Of a stretch of DNA of 64,000 nucleotides, positions 26,672 through 35,097 are shown in pieces. Both the position numbers and the translations under genes were made by a program. This DNA comes from JAKZRT01 sp965247915. GTDB lineage: Bacteria > Pseudomonadota > Alphaproteobacteria > Rhodobacterales > Rhodobacteraceae. The notes below the pieces were generated by a model. The model was not told the DNA's origin and searched no databases. It worked only from the letters and a program-made list of their open reading frames with translations. The first letter of the stretch is position 1; each line of letters begins with the position of its first letter. Location: NCBI GenBank assembly GCA_965247915.1, contig OZ252048.1, forward strand, positions 2,170,001 to 2,234,000. The letters are read 5' to 3'.

Positions 26672-27046
26672 ATGAACAAGCAATCCGGAACCAGCAAAGC
26701 CTCGGCTGACAGGCTGGTCAAAACCATCCGCCGCAAGACCCGGCAAACGTATTCAGCCGAGGAGAAGATCCGCATTGTTTTGGCGGGTCTTCGGGGCGAG
26801 GAAAGCATCTCAGCACTGTGTCGCCGCGAGGGCATCTCAGAGAGTCTGTATTACAGCTGGTCCAAGGAGTTCCCCGAAGCAGGGAAACGCCGTCTGTCCG
26901 GCGATACGGCGCGTCAGGCGACGTCACCCGAGGTGAAGGAGCTACGTTCTGAGGCCTTGGCATTGAAAGAATGTGTGGCCGACTTGATCCTGGAAAACCG
27001 TCTGCTCAAAAAAAGCATGACAGGGGATGGGGGATACGAGGAATGA
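26672..27046 (+). CDS. IS3-family transposase OrfA (HTH subunit)
   Basis: A 124-residue HTH_Tnp_1 protein: RRKTRQTYSAEEKIRIVLAG, SISALCRREGISESLYYSWS and a C-terminal leucine-rich helix (LALKECVADLILENRLLKKS). The ATG at 26672 has AAGGAG at 26661-26666. It ends in ATGA overlapping the orfB start, the usual arrangement for coupled translation or frameshifting. Intact. Confidence 0.92.
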   Translation: MNKQSGTSKASADRLVKTIRRKTRQTYSAEEKIRIVLAGLRGEESISALCRREGISESLYYSWSKEFPEAGKRRLSGDTARQATSPEVKELRSEALALKECVADLILENRLLKKSMTGDGGYEE

Positions 27047-27871
27047 GGTATCCAGCGTCAGAGAAGTTGGAAATCATCCGCACCGTTGAGGGGTCCCATC
27101 TGCCTGCGAAGCAAACCTTGGATATGCTGGGCATTCCGCGCACCACATTCTACCGACGGTATGACCGCTATGTCGAAGGCGGCTTTGACGCCCTGGCGGA
27201 TCGCTCACCCTGCCCAAAGTCGGTCTGGAACCGCATTCCCCAAGATCGGCGAGACGATCTGATTGAATTTGCACTGGAGCACGAGGCGCTGACGACCCGG
27301 GAACTGGCGGTAAAGTATACCGATGAGAAGCAGTATTTTATCTCTGAATCATCGGTTTACCGCTTTCTGAAGGAAGCTGATCTGATCACCGCGCCCGACT
27401 ATGTTGTGATCAAAGCTGCCGACGAGTTCACGGACAAAACCACCGCTATCAACCAGATGTGGCAAACCGACTTCACCTACTTCAGGATCATTGGCTGGGG
27501 TTGGTATTATCTCAGCACGATCCTGGACGATTACAGCCGCTACATCATCGCCTGGAAGCTCTGCACAAACATGCGGGCCGAGGACGTGGCGGCGACGATT
27601 GAGCTGGCCCTGGCGGCGTCAGGTTGTGATCAGGCGGTTGTGAGACACAAGCCCCGTCTGCTGAGCGATAACGGCTCTTGCTACATCTCTGGCGACCTGG
27701 CCGAATGGCTCGAGGATCGACAGATGGACCATGTTCGCGGTGCGCCGTTCCATCCGCAAACCCAGGGGAAGATCGAGCGCTGGCATCAGACGATGAAGAA
27801 CCGGGTTTTGCTGGAAAACTACTATCTGCCCGGCGATCTTAAACGCCAGATCGGGGCCTTCGTCGATTACT

Positions 27872-29513
27872 CCGACATTTCCCAGATAACGCTTAAATCG
27901 AAGCCAATCGTGGTCAAATCCCGTCGCTAATGAAACGAATTTTGCTCTGCGGCCATCTGACGGTTTCGATTTGGTGATTTGGCCGTCGTTGGAAGCCCAC
28001 TTGCCCAATTTTGTCGTCATCCGAACATACCTCTCCTGACATTTTCATCATGTCGTCGATTATCCCGGCCTACGCCGGAACGGGTCTTCGTCGCAGATCA
28101 TTGATCAATTCCAGGATTTTCTGGAATAGCTTTCCTGGCACCGCCACCTCGGCCAGTTGGAAAGTGACATAACGACCGTGACGAACGACCTTGGCGCCGA
28201 TCTTCACCAGCTTCTCCCGCAGTGTCGTCAGCGACCAATGCTCCACCTCTGCGGGCAGAGCCAAAGTTCGCATGAAGTTGGCGAGATTGTAGGCCAGGGC
28301 ATGAAGCTGGAGGCGAACCTCGTTGTTGCGGAACTTGCGGCATGACAGCCGCGTCCATTTGATGGCGTTCTTACCTTCCTTGATATACTGCTCCGCCGTC
28401 CCCCGGTGATTGTAAAACGCCACCACCCGTTCGGCAGGGCGCGACAGGTTGGTAACAATAAATCCGACGCGGGGGTACAACTCGCCGGGATGCCATTCGA
28501 CCTTGGCAATGACACGGCGTTTCCTGTTCCACGATCCGGCCTGATAGCTGAAGCTGGCGTAATAGCGTCGTACATGGTTCGGTGGACGGCCAACGGGGCG
28601 CGTCAGCAGATGGGCGATGCATTCCTGTAGAACAGCGTTCGCCTTGAGGCGGATGGCGTAGAGGAAGCCCTCATCTTCCAGAAACTCGTAGATGTCCGGT
28701 GCAGCGAAGGCGGCATCGCCTCGGAAATAGCGGCGCAGGTTCCGTTCCCGGTAACGCTCGACCACGGGTTCCAAAACATTGCGCCAGCCGTTGGCGCTAT
28801 GAACGTTGCCGGGACGCAAGGAACACCGTTCCAGATCGCCAAACTGGTTGAACAGAAATAGCGGGTGATAGCAGGTGCAGCCGAAGTGGCCGTTGTATGC
28901 CGTCCCCTCTTGTTCGCCGTGGGTCGGGCTGACGCTGCTGTCCATGTCGAGAACGATCATTTTTGGCGGGTGGCGGTCATGAACCTTTTCGATCCACGCC
29001 CCGTTCATGTCGGCCAGGGCTTCAACGTTTGCACCGGTCGCCAGTCGTTCCGTCTCGAAGCGCCCCATCTGGCTGGTCGAAGCGGCATGTCTTGTAACGG
29101 CCTTGCCGCCAACAATCCACCTCATGGCAGGATCACGTCCGAGACGCTCGGCGTCGTTCACGTCTTCATAACCGCCAAGGCGTCCAAATACTGACTGACG
29201 GAACAGCCCCGTCATGCCGTGCCATCCGTTCTTGCCGGTGCGGCTGTCGTGGAAAACATCCCCGGCGGAACCGGTCAGGCCAAGGGCATCGTCAAGCTCC
29301 CGATAGGCGAGCAAACCGGCGTCAGAAGTGATCTTGGAACCGTGAAATTCCAGCTTCAGGCGGCGGTCGAAAACAACCCGCAAAGGGGACTTTCTGCTTT
29401 CACCCGCTGGGTGGTGCGGAGAGCGTCCGTTCTGATGTGTATATGACATTGTTTCTTATAGCAGAATCCTGTTGTCATCGCATGAAATAACGGGTTCATC
29501 TGGAAAATGGGGG
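27872..29513 (-). mobile_element. IS1380-family insertion sequence (1642 bp) with TTACT duplication
   Basis: Ends CCGACATTTCCCAGATAACG at 27872 and, on the complement, CCCCCATTTTCCAGATGAAC ending at 29513 form an imperfect inverted repeat. The pentanucleotide TTACT is duplicated at 27867-27871 and 29514-29518. Removal of the element and one TTACT restores the host orfB. The element carries one intact transposase gene on the minus strand. Confidence 0.95.
28070..29449 (-). CDS. IS1380-family transposase
   Basis: A 459-residue DDE transposase: LKLEFHGSKITSDAGLLAYR near the N-terminus, KMIVLDMDSSVSPTHGEQEG (D), YFRGDAAFAAPDIYEFLEDE (D), VAFYNHRGTAEQYIKEGKNA (E) and a C-terminal LQLHALAYNLANFMRTLALP typical of IS1380. 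Full length, no lesion. The 139 bases between its stop and the element end are non-coding. Confidence 0.95.
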   Translation of the reverse strand: MSYTHQNGRSPHHPAGESRKSPLRVVFDRRLKLEFHGSKITSDAGLLAYRELDDALGLTGSAGDVFHDSRTGKNGWHGMTGLFRQSVFGRLGGYEDVNDAERLGRDPAMRWIVGGKAVTRHAASTSQMGRFETERLATGANVEALADMNGAWIEKVHDRHPPKMIVLDMDSSVSPTHGEQEGTAYNGHFGCTCYHPLFLFNQFGDLERCSLRPGNVHSANGWRNVLEPVVERYRERNLRRYFRGDAAFAAPDIYEFLEDEGFLYAIRLKANAVLQECIAHLLTRPVGRPPNHVRRYYASFSYQAGSWNRKRRVIAKVEWHPGELYPRVGFIVTNLSRPAERVVAFYNHRGTAEQYIKEGKNAIKWTRLSCRKFRNNEVRLQLHALAYNLANFMRTLALPAEVEHWSLTTLREKLVKIGAKVVRHGRYVTFQLAEVAVPGKLFQKILELINDLRRRPVPA

Positions 29514-29747
29514 TTACTACAACAACCAGCGCTACCACGAGAGCCTGAACAACGTCACACCCGCCGACGTCTACTTCGGGCGCGGCAAGGCCATCATCAG
29601 AGAAAGGGAAAAGATCAAGAAACTGACAATCCGACAACGCCGCTTGCAACATCAAAAACTCGCGGCATAATCAATCACACAAACGAACCAGAGCCTCCAA
29701 AACTCAAACCGCTCTGATGTCCCATTTTATATGACGACGGACAGGTT

Positions 29748-29945
29748 GGATTTCTGCCGTGTTTTCTGGGCGACAGCGACCCCGAACTGGCGCGGTTTCG
29801 CGAACCTGAAAAGCAACATGAACTGGGGCTGTGGCTGCTCTAACACCGGGATCTGCGCAACACCAAACGCGTGGCCCTATTTCGCGAACACATGCAGCGC
29901 GAGATCAAGGAAGCCGCGGCGCTGTTCGAAGGTACAGGACATTGA
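29748..29945 (+). pseudogene. C-terminal remnant of a LysR-type regulator
   Basis: Immediately after the IS3 end, one frame reads GFLPCFLGDSDPELARFREP, a TAA at 29841-29843, then HRDLRNTKRVALFREHMQRE to a TGA at 29943-29945. This matches the last 60 or so residues of LysR-family regulators (GxLPCFLGD...LWLLxHRDLRxTxRVRxF). The N-terminal part is gone, and the stop replaces a probable tyrosine codon. The 202 bases between this remnant and the next gene show nothing I can name. Confidence 0.7.
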
Positions 29946-30147
29946 GCGGGCCCGCCGTGTAGTCGGCACATAGTCGGCGTACAAATACTGGGCGACGGTA
30001 CACCGGGCGGACTGTGTTTTCTAAGGTCGGACGCTGGTCTGCATCTGCCCGTCGCTGGAGGACTATACGGAGGCGGCTAAAAAAGTAGAAGTCAAATGTC
30101 CGTTCCCGTGGACAATGCCGACATTGGCACGCATGTTCGACCGCGCG

Positions 30148-31110
30148 CTAGCCTTTCGGTTGGACGATGTCGGTCTCAGAAAATAGTGCATCTGTAAACT
30201 GCACCAGATCCTCATAGGCTTCGATCACTGTCTGGCGCAGCCAGCTGAGTGCCGGATCATTGGCCAACCGTGAACTCCAAAAAAACCTGAACGATGATTC
30301 CAAATCTCCGATTGGTGACTGCAATATGCGCAGATTGTGGACCTCGACGTCATCGACAAGGGCGATACCAAAGCTGTTGGACAGGAAATTGGTCCGCGCG
30401 AGCAAGGGCGCAATGGCGCCAAAATCGGGAACGCGGGCACCGATTGTTCGATCCAGCATTAACTCTGCCGTACGTCTTTCGATCGCGCCGCGGTCAAAGG
30501 CACCTATGTCAATCATGATATGCGGCCATCTGAGCCAGACATCCTTGGACCAGTTTTGCAAAGCCGGATGACCAGAGCGGGCGAAGGTATATACCGTCTG
30601 AGGCGGCATGGCTTTGTCGGATACGCCCTCGGTCGGGCGTGTCTGACGACCCAACATGGCAAAATCGACCAGGCCTTCGGCAACCTGCGCCGGGGTTCGC
30701 TCGGTCGGATGGGCCCATTCCAGCTTTACATCCGGGGCTTGCGCATTGACGCGCTCGTAGACCCGGCTCATCAGCCCCGGCAATGTGACCATGGCCACCC
30801 GAAAGACGCGCTGACTTGTTGCCGGATCAAAGGGTTGCGGCGGCGTGACGGCCCTTTGAATTGAGCGCAGGATCGGCCGCACATCGTCGATCAGTTGCAG
30901 CGCAAACGGGCTCGGCTGCATTTTTCCGTCGACTTTGACCATCAGCGGATCGCCCAGCTGGTCGCGCAAGCGGCCCAGCGCATGGCTGACCGCGGATGGG
31001 GTTTTGCCCAGCTTATCAGCGGCGACTGTGACGCTGCGTGTATTCATAAGCGCCTCGAAGGTAACGAGTAAATTCAAGTCGAGGCGGTGAAGCTGAATCT
31101 CATTCATCAT
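30148..31110 (-). CDS. LysR-family transcriptional regulator
   Basis: A 320-residue regulator: N-terminal winged helix-turn-helix (LDLNLLVTFEALMNTRSVTV, AADKLGKTPSAVSHALGRLR, about residues 9-68) and a C-terminal effector-binding domain (VFRVAMVTLPGLMSRVYERV, and WAHPTERTPAQVAEGLVDFA). The frame is open 46 codons upstream, but the ATG-ATG at 31110 gives the family's usual N-terminus. The gene is divergent from a sulfotransferase gene 94 bases away, the usual place for a LysR target; TTCAT-N5-ATGAA overlaps its own start and could be part of an autoregulatory site. The inducer is unknown. Confidence 0.9.
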   Translation of the reverse strand: MMNEIQLHRLDLNLLVTFEALMNTRSVTVAADKLGKTPSAVSHALGRLRDQLGDPLMVKVDGKMQPSPFALQLIDDVRPILRSIQRAVTPPQPFDPATSQRVFRVAMVTLPGLMSRVYERVNAQAPDVKLEWAHPTERTPAQVAEGLVDFAMLGRQTRPTEGVSDKAMPPQTVYTFARSGHPALQNWSKDVWLRWPHIMIDIGAFDRGAIERRTAELMLDRTIGARVPDFGAIAPLLARTNFLSNSFGIALVDDVEVHNLRILQSPIGDLESSFRFFWSSRLANDPALSWLRQTVIEAYEDLVQFTDALFSETDIVQPKG

Positions 31111-31204
31111 GCATGAAATCGTTTCGGTTGCCGTTGCGTGAATAGTATTCAACAAATTAAGCGGCGCCAACCTGAAACTCAACCGGGAAGAATTGGAGAA
31201 CGAC

Positions 31205-31855
31205 ATGACCCTGAAAATAATCGGCTCAGGCTTTGGCCGCACCGGCACGATGACGATGAAAGATGCCCTTGGCGTGCTTGGCTTCGGGCCAACCCATCAC
31301 ATGACGGAAATTATGGAGAACCCGGATCAGCTGCGCCACTGGAAGGCGATATTTTCGGGCGCTGACCCGGATTGGGCCGACGTGTTTGCGGGCTACAATT
31401 CGCAGGTCGATTGGCCCGGGGCGTCATGCTGGCAAAAATCGATGATTGCATTTCCAGAGGCCAAAGTCATCCACACCGAGCGCCCGGAGGACGACTGGTG
31501 GAACAGTTTCAACAGCACAATTGGAAAATTCTTTGCACTGTCCGATCAAATGGAATTGCCGCCAGCGTTCAAGGAGATTTTTTCGACGATGCGCGGCGGA
31601 ATTCTGAAGGATACATTCTCTGACTTCACGGACCGGACCTCGGCGATACGCGCTTACCGGGCAAACAATCAAAAGGTGCGCGAATTGGTGCCCGCCGACA
31701 GGCTGTTGGTCTTCAATGTTGCTGACGGATGGGGCCCGCTTTGCCGCTTTTTAGGCACGCCAGAGCCTGCCACCAAGTTTCCGCACCACCACCTGCGCCG
31801 CGAGTTTTGGGACCATTTCGGCGGTGAGCCGGCAGCCGAGCCCGCTTTGGCGTAA
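31205..31855 (+). CDS. Sulfotransferase-family protein
   Basis: A 216-residue protein with the PAPS-binding P-loop-like motif at its very N-terminus (IIGSGFGRTGTMTMKDAL), followed by KVIHTERPEDDWWNSFNSTI and, near the C-terminus, a basic YRANNQKVRELVPADRLLVF then WGPLCRFLGTPEP. This is the small sulfotransferase group widespread in bacteria; the acceptor is unknown. The ATG at 31205 is preceded by GGAGA at 31194-31198 and places the P-loop at the expected distance. It is divergent from the LysR gene and followed by a methyltransferase pseudogene. Confidence 0.88.
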   Translation: MTLKIIGSGFGRTGTMTMKDALGVLGFGPTHHMTEIMENPDQLRHWKAIFSGADPDWADVFAGYNSQVDWPGASCWQKSMIAFPEAKVIHTERPEDDWWNSFNSTIGKFFALSDQMELPPAFKEIFSTMRGGILKDTFSDFTDRTSAIRAYRANNQKVRELVPADRLLVFNVADGWGPLCRFLGTPEPATKFPHHHLRREFWDHFGGEPAAEPALA

Positions 31856-31940
31856 CGGAAAATTGCCTCGCCATATGCCGCGCACGGCGGCGCTGGCGGG
31901 GCAGTGCGAACGACAGCGAAAGCACTGATGGGCACCCGAT

Positions 31941-32750
31941 TTGACCGAACTATCCTGCAATTTCACCGGTGCGATCCCGAAGACCTACGATACCTGCCTC
32001 GGCCCGAACATTTTCGATCATTACGGGCGTGCAATCGCCAGCCGCGCTGCTGCAGCCAATCCGGCCAATGTGTTGGAACTGGCCGCAGGAACCGGGATTG
32101 TCACGCGACATCTGCGTGACAGATTGCCCGCAGATGTAGGCCTGACCGCGACCGATCTGAACGCAACCATGCTGAATATTGCACGCGCCAAGTTCAGCGC
32201 GAATGAGCCGATCAGCTTTGGCCACGCGGATGCGCACAGGCTGCCCTATGACGATGACAGCTTTGATCTGATCGCCTGTCAGTTTGGGGTCATGTTTTTT
32301 CACAACCGGATTGCTGCCTACAAAGAAGCTGCGCGGGTTGTCCGGCCCGGCGGACTCATATTGTTTTCGACCTAGGGCACCGAGGCGGAGAACCCGTTTT
32401 CAGAGATCGCGCATGACGTGCTGGCCGCGATTTTCAACCATGAGCCGCCGGGGTTTTACAAAACGCCCTATTGCCAGCATGACGCGCATGCGGTGATCGC
32501 CGATCTCGCTGAGGCCGGGCTGAACGATGTCACCCACACGGCGATTGCGCATGAGCGGCAGGTGAAAGACTACGCCACTTTTGCCTATGGATTGATTGCC
32601 GGGCATCCGGCGTTTGAAGCCGGGCAGAAGCGCAGGCGCGGCCCAAAAGCGATTAGTGACAAGATCGCCGCCCGGATGCGGGCGCGGTTTGGCCCCGAAC
32701 CATCCCAAATGCCGATGCTGGCGCATATGTTTGAGGTGCGGGTCGCGTGA
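31941..32750 (+). pseudogene. Class I SAM methyltransferase with an in-frame TAG
   Basis: The frame encodes a UbiE-like methyltransferase: motif I VLELAAGTGIVTRHLRDRLP, GLTATDLNATMLNIARAKFS, the post-I acidic loop, FGHADAHRLPYDDDSFDLIA and VVRPGGLILFST, then TAG at 32373-32375 where the family has a tryptophan (LFSxW), then 124 further codons (GTEAENPFSEIAHDVLAAIF to EVRVA) to the real stop at 32750. One G to A change explains the TAG. The first codon is a TTG with no strong ribosome site, so the exact start is uncertain. Confidence 0.85.
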
Positions 32751-32903
32751 TTGGCCGCCTGGCGGGCGTTGGACACTGACGGGGCCGGACGGTCATACGC
32801 GAGCGCAGGCGGGGCCCGTTCTTGGCCTCACCTCTGCACTTCTGTTAGCGATAAACCTAACAACTTCAATATTTTAACCACTTGTCTCACTGTGAGAGCC
32901 GCG

Positions 32904-33656
32904 TCAGATACACCGCCCGCCGTCAACTTCCATGCAGACCCCGGTGACCATGGATGCCTCGTCCGAGCACAGATAAATCGCAGCATGCCCGATATCCTCG
33001 GGCGTCGAAAACCGGCCCAGAGGGATGGTCGCCAGAAACTTGGCGCGTATCTCGGGCGTGTCCTCGCCCATGAAACTTTTCAAAAGCGGCGTCTCACCGG
33101 CCACCGGGTTGATCGCGTTCACCCGGATGCCGTCCGGGGCCAATTCAACCGCCATGGTCCGGGTCGCGGTGATCATCCAGCCTTTCGAGGCGTTGTACCA
33201 GTTCAGCCGCGGCCGCGGCGACACGCCGGCAGTCGAGGCCACGTTCAATATCACCCCCGATCCGCGCGCCTTCATGGCGGGCACGAAAACCCGCGCGGTC
33301 AGATAGACCGACTTGGCGTTGACCGCGAAAACCCGGTCGAAATCGTCCTCGCTGACTTCTTCCAGAGGCGTGGGCAGATGCGTGACACCGGCGTTGTTGA
33401 CCAGAATATCCGGCGCGCCGCCGCTTCCGTCAAAGGCCTCGGCCATCGCCGCCACCGACGCGGCGTCAGCCACGTCAACGACCAGGGGCGCACCACCGAT
33501 TTCCCCGGCCACCCGCGCCGCCGCCGCGCCGTTGATATCGGCCACGAAAACCATCGCCCCCTCGCGCGCGAAGGCCCGCGCGATCCCGGTCCCAAAGCCC
33601 GACCCGCCACCGGTTACAATTGCGGTTTTGCGCTTCAGTCTCATTGCCTCACCCAT
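32904..33656 (-). CDS. SDR-family oxidoreductase
   Basis: A 250-residue short-chain dehydrogenase: cofactor motif TGGGSGFGTGIARAFA (about residues 15-30), D of VADINGA suggesting NAD(H) preference, DILVNNAGVTHLPTPLEEVS, catalytic S near ILNVASTAGVS and Y-x3-K in WYNASKGWM, and PDGIRVNAINPVAGETPLLK. The alcohol substrate is unknown. It overlaps the upstream aldehyde dehydrogenase gene by 8 bases, so the two likely form consecutive steps (alcohol to aldehyde to acid) for the imported substrate of the adjacent ABC system; this is inference. Confidence 0.93.
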   Translation of the reverse strand: MGEAMRLKRKTAIVTGGGSGFGTGIARAFAREGAMVFVADINGAAAARVAGEIGGAPLVVDVADAASVAAMAEAFDGSGGAPDILVNNAGVTHLPTPLEEVSEDDFDRVFAVNAKSVYLTARVFVPAMKARGSGVILNVASTAGVSPRPRLNWYNASKGWMITATRTMAVELAPDGIRVNAINPVAGETPLLKSFMGEDTPEIRAKFLATIPLGRFSTPEDIGHAAIYLCSDEASMVTGVCMEVDGGRCI

Positions 33657-35097
33657 GTTTTGCCGCCACCGTCTTCAGCCGTGAAAACCCGTAAAGTGCC
33701 TCGAACCCTTTTTCGCGCCCGTGCCCCGAAGCGCCGACGCCGCCAAACGGCAGTTCGACACCACCACCGGCACCGTAGTTGTTGATGAACACCTGCCCGG
33801 CCCTGAGTGCCTTGGCCACCCGCATCTGCCGCGCGCCGTCGCGGGTCCAGACGGCGGCCACAAGGCCATAATCGGTGCCATTGGCAATCGCGACCGCCTC
33901 GGATTCGTCGTCGAACGGGATTACCACCTGGAGGGGCCCAAATATCTCTTCCTGGGCCAACCTGTGGCCCGGCGTCACGCCGGAAAGCAACCGCGGCACG
34001 ACGTAATGCCCGCCTGCGGGCACGTCCTTCACGATCTGCCCTTCACCGGCAAGCTCAAAGTCGTCCGACGGGGCGTAATATCCGCCCACGATCTCTTTCT
34101 GGCGCGCCGAGATCAGCGGGCCAAGGTCCAGATCATCGATCGCCGGACCGACCCGCAGCGCCCGATACCGCGCGCCCATACCCGCGATCACCGCGTCATA
34201 GATGCCGCGCTGGACCAATATCCGCGAGGCCCCCGAGCAGGTCTGGCCGGCGTTCTGAATGCCCGGTCCGACCAGAGATGGCAGCGCCGCCTCAAGATTA
34301 GCGTCATCGAACACCAGCTGGGGCGACTTGCCGCCCAGTTCCAGCGTCACCGGCACCAGGTTCGCCGCCGCTGCGGTTTGGATCAGCCGCCCGACCCCGA
34401 CCGAGCCGGTGAACGACATGTGGTTGATGCCCGGATGCGCGGCCAGCGCCGCGCCCGCCTCGGCACTCAGCCCCGGCACAATGTTCAGCGCCCCAGGCGG
34501 CAGGCCCGCCGCGTCGGCGATACGCCCATAGGCCAGGGCGGTCAGACAGGCCTCTTCGGCGGGCTTCAACACGCAGGCGTTGCCCATGGCCAGCGCCGCG
34601 GTGACCGACCGACCGATGATCTGCATCGGGTAGTTCCAGGGCACGATGTGGCCCGTCACGCCATGCGGTTCGCGCAAAGTATAGACCGTGTAGCCATCCA
34701 GATACGGGATGGTCTCGCCCATCACCTTGTCAGCCGCACCGCCATAGAATTCCAGGTACCGCGCCAGCGCCCGCGCATCGGCCCGCGCCTGGGTCAAAGG
34801 CTTGCCAACGTCACGCGCTTCGATCCGGGCCAGGTCCTCGACCCGATCCTCGACCAGCCGCCCCATGGCGCTGAGTACCCGGCCACGTTCGGCCGCCGTG
34901 GCGCGGCCCCAAGCGCCCGCCAGCGCCGCCCGCGCGGCGTCCACGGCGGCGTCGATGTCGGCGGCGGTGCCACGCGCAATCTCGCCCATAACTTCGCCAG
35001 TGGACGGGTCTTCAACCGGCAATTCCGCGCCGGTGCGCCGCCATTTGCCGCCGACCAAGGCTTCGCGGCTGTCAAACCAAAGCGCCTCAAGCGTCAT
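33649..35097 (-). CDS. Aldehyde dehydrogenase family protein
   Basis: A 482-residue NAD(P)-dependent dehydrogenase with the full set of ALDH motifs: VPWNYPMQIIGRSVTAALAM, KPAEEACLTAL, FTGSVGVGRLI, catalytic E in TLELGGKSPQLVF, catalytic C in IQNAGQTCSGASRILV, EEIFGPLQVVIPFD and GAGGGVELPFGGVGASGHGR. The closest groups are betaine-aldehyde/gamma-aminobutyraldehyde type enzymes, but the substrate cannot be fixed. Its stop overlaps the SDR start; its start overlaps the end of the fused ABC ATPase by 11 bases. Confidence 0.95.
   Translation of the reverse strand: MTLEALWFDSREALVGGKWRRTGAELPVEDPSTGEVMGEIARGTAADIDAAVDAARAALAGAWGRATAAERGRVLSAMGRLVEDRVEDLARIEARDVGKPLTQARADARALARYLEFYGGAADKVMGETIPYLDGYTVYTLREPHGVTGHIVPWNYPMQIIGRSVTAALAMGNACVLKPAEEACLTALAYGRIADAAGLPPGALNIVPGLSAEAGAALAAHPGINHMSFTGSVGVGRLIQTAAAANLVPVTLELGGKSPQLVFDDANLEAALPSLVGPGIQNAGQTCSGASRILVQRGIYDAVIAGMGARYRALRVGPAIDDLDLGPLISARQKEIVGGYYAPSDDFELAGEGQIVKDVPAGGHYVVPRLLSGVTPGHRLAQEEIFGPLQVVIPFDDESEAVAIANGTDYGLVAAVWTRDGARQMRVAKALRAGQVFINNYGAGGGVELPFGGVGASGHGREKGFEALYGFSRLKTVAAKHG

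Larger units (their letters stand above)
27043..29670 (+). pseudogene. IS3-family transposase OrfB split by IS1380
   Basis: The 5' part (27043-27871) encodes MRYPASEKLEIIRTVEGSHL through the rve core (MWQTDFTYFRIIGWGWYYLS with D; LLSDNGSCYISGDLAEWL with D; HPQTQGKIERWHQTMKNRV with E) to QIGAFVDY. The 3' part (29519-29670) encodes YNNQRYHESLNNVTPADVYF to the stop at 29668-29670. Joining 27871 directly to 29519 gives ...GAT TAC TAC AAC AAC..., i.e. AFVDYYNNQRYHESL, an uninterrupted and complete transposase. In the present state the frame runs into the IS1380 end and stops at 27930. Confidence 0.93.
26587..29743 (+). mobile_element. IS3-family element split by an IS1380 insertion
   Basis: Imperfect terminal repeats: left TGTCTGACGTCAGCGCCTTT at 26587, right (complement) TGTCCGTCGTCATATAAAAT ending at 29743; both continue with GGGACA. 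It holds orfA, a split orfB, and, inside orfB, the complete IS1380 element at 27872-29513. Without that insert and one target copy it is about 1510 bp. It truncates an IS630 gene on its left and a LysR gene on its right, and no duplication of the outer flanks is visible. Confidence 0.85.

Noticed and set aside
31095..31204. Defined LysR binding sites between the LysR and sulfotransferase genes
   Set aside because: TTCAT-N5-ATGAA overlaps the LysR start, but no clear T-N11-A pair at both -65 and -35 positions could be assigned.
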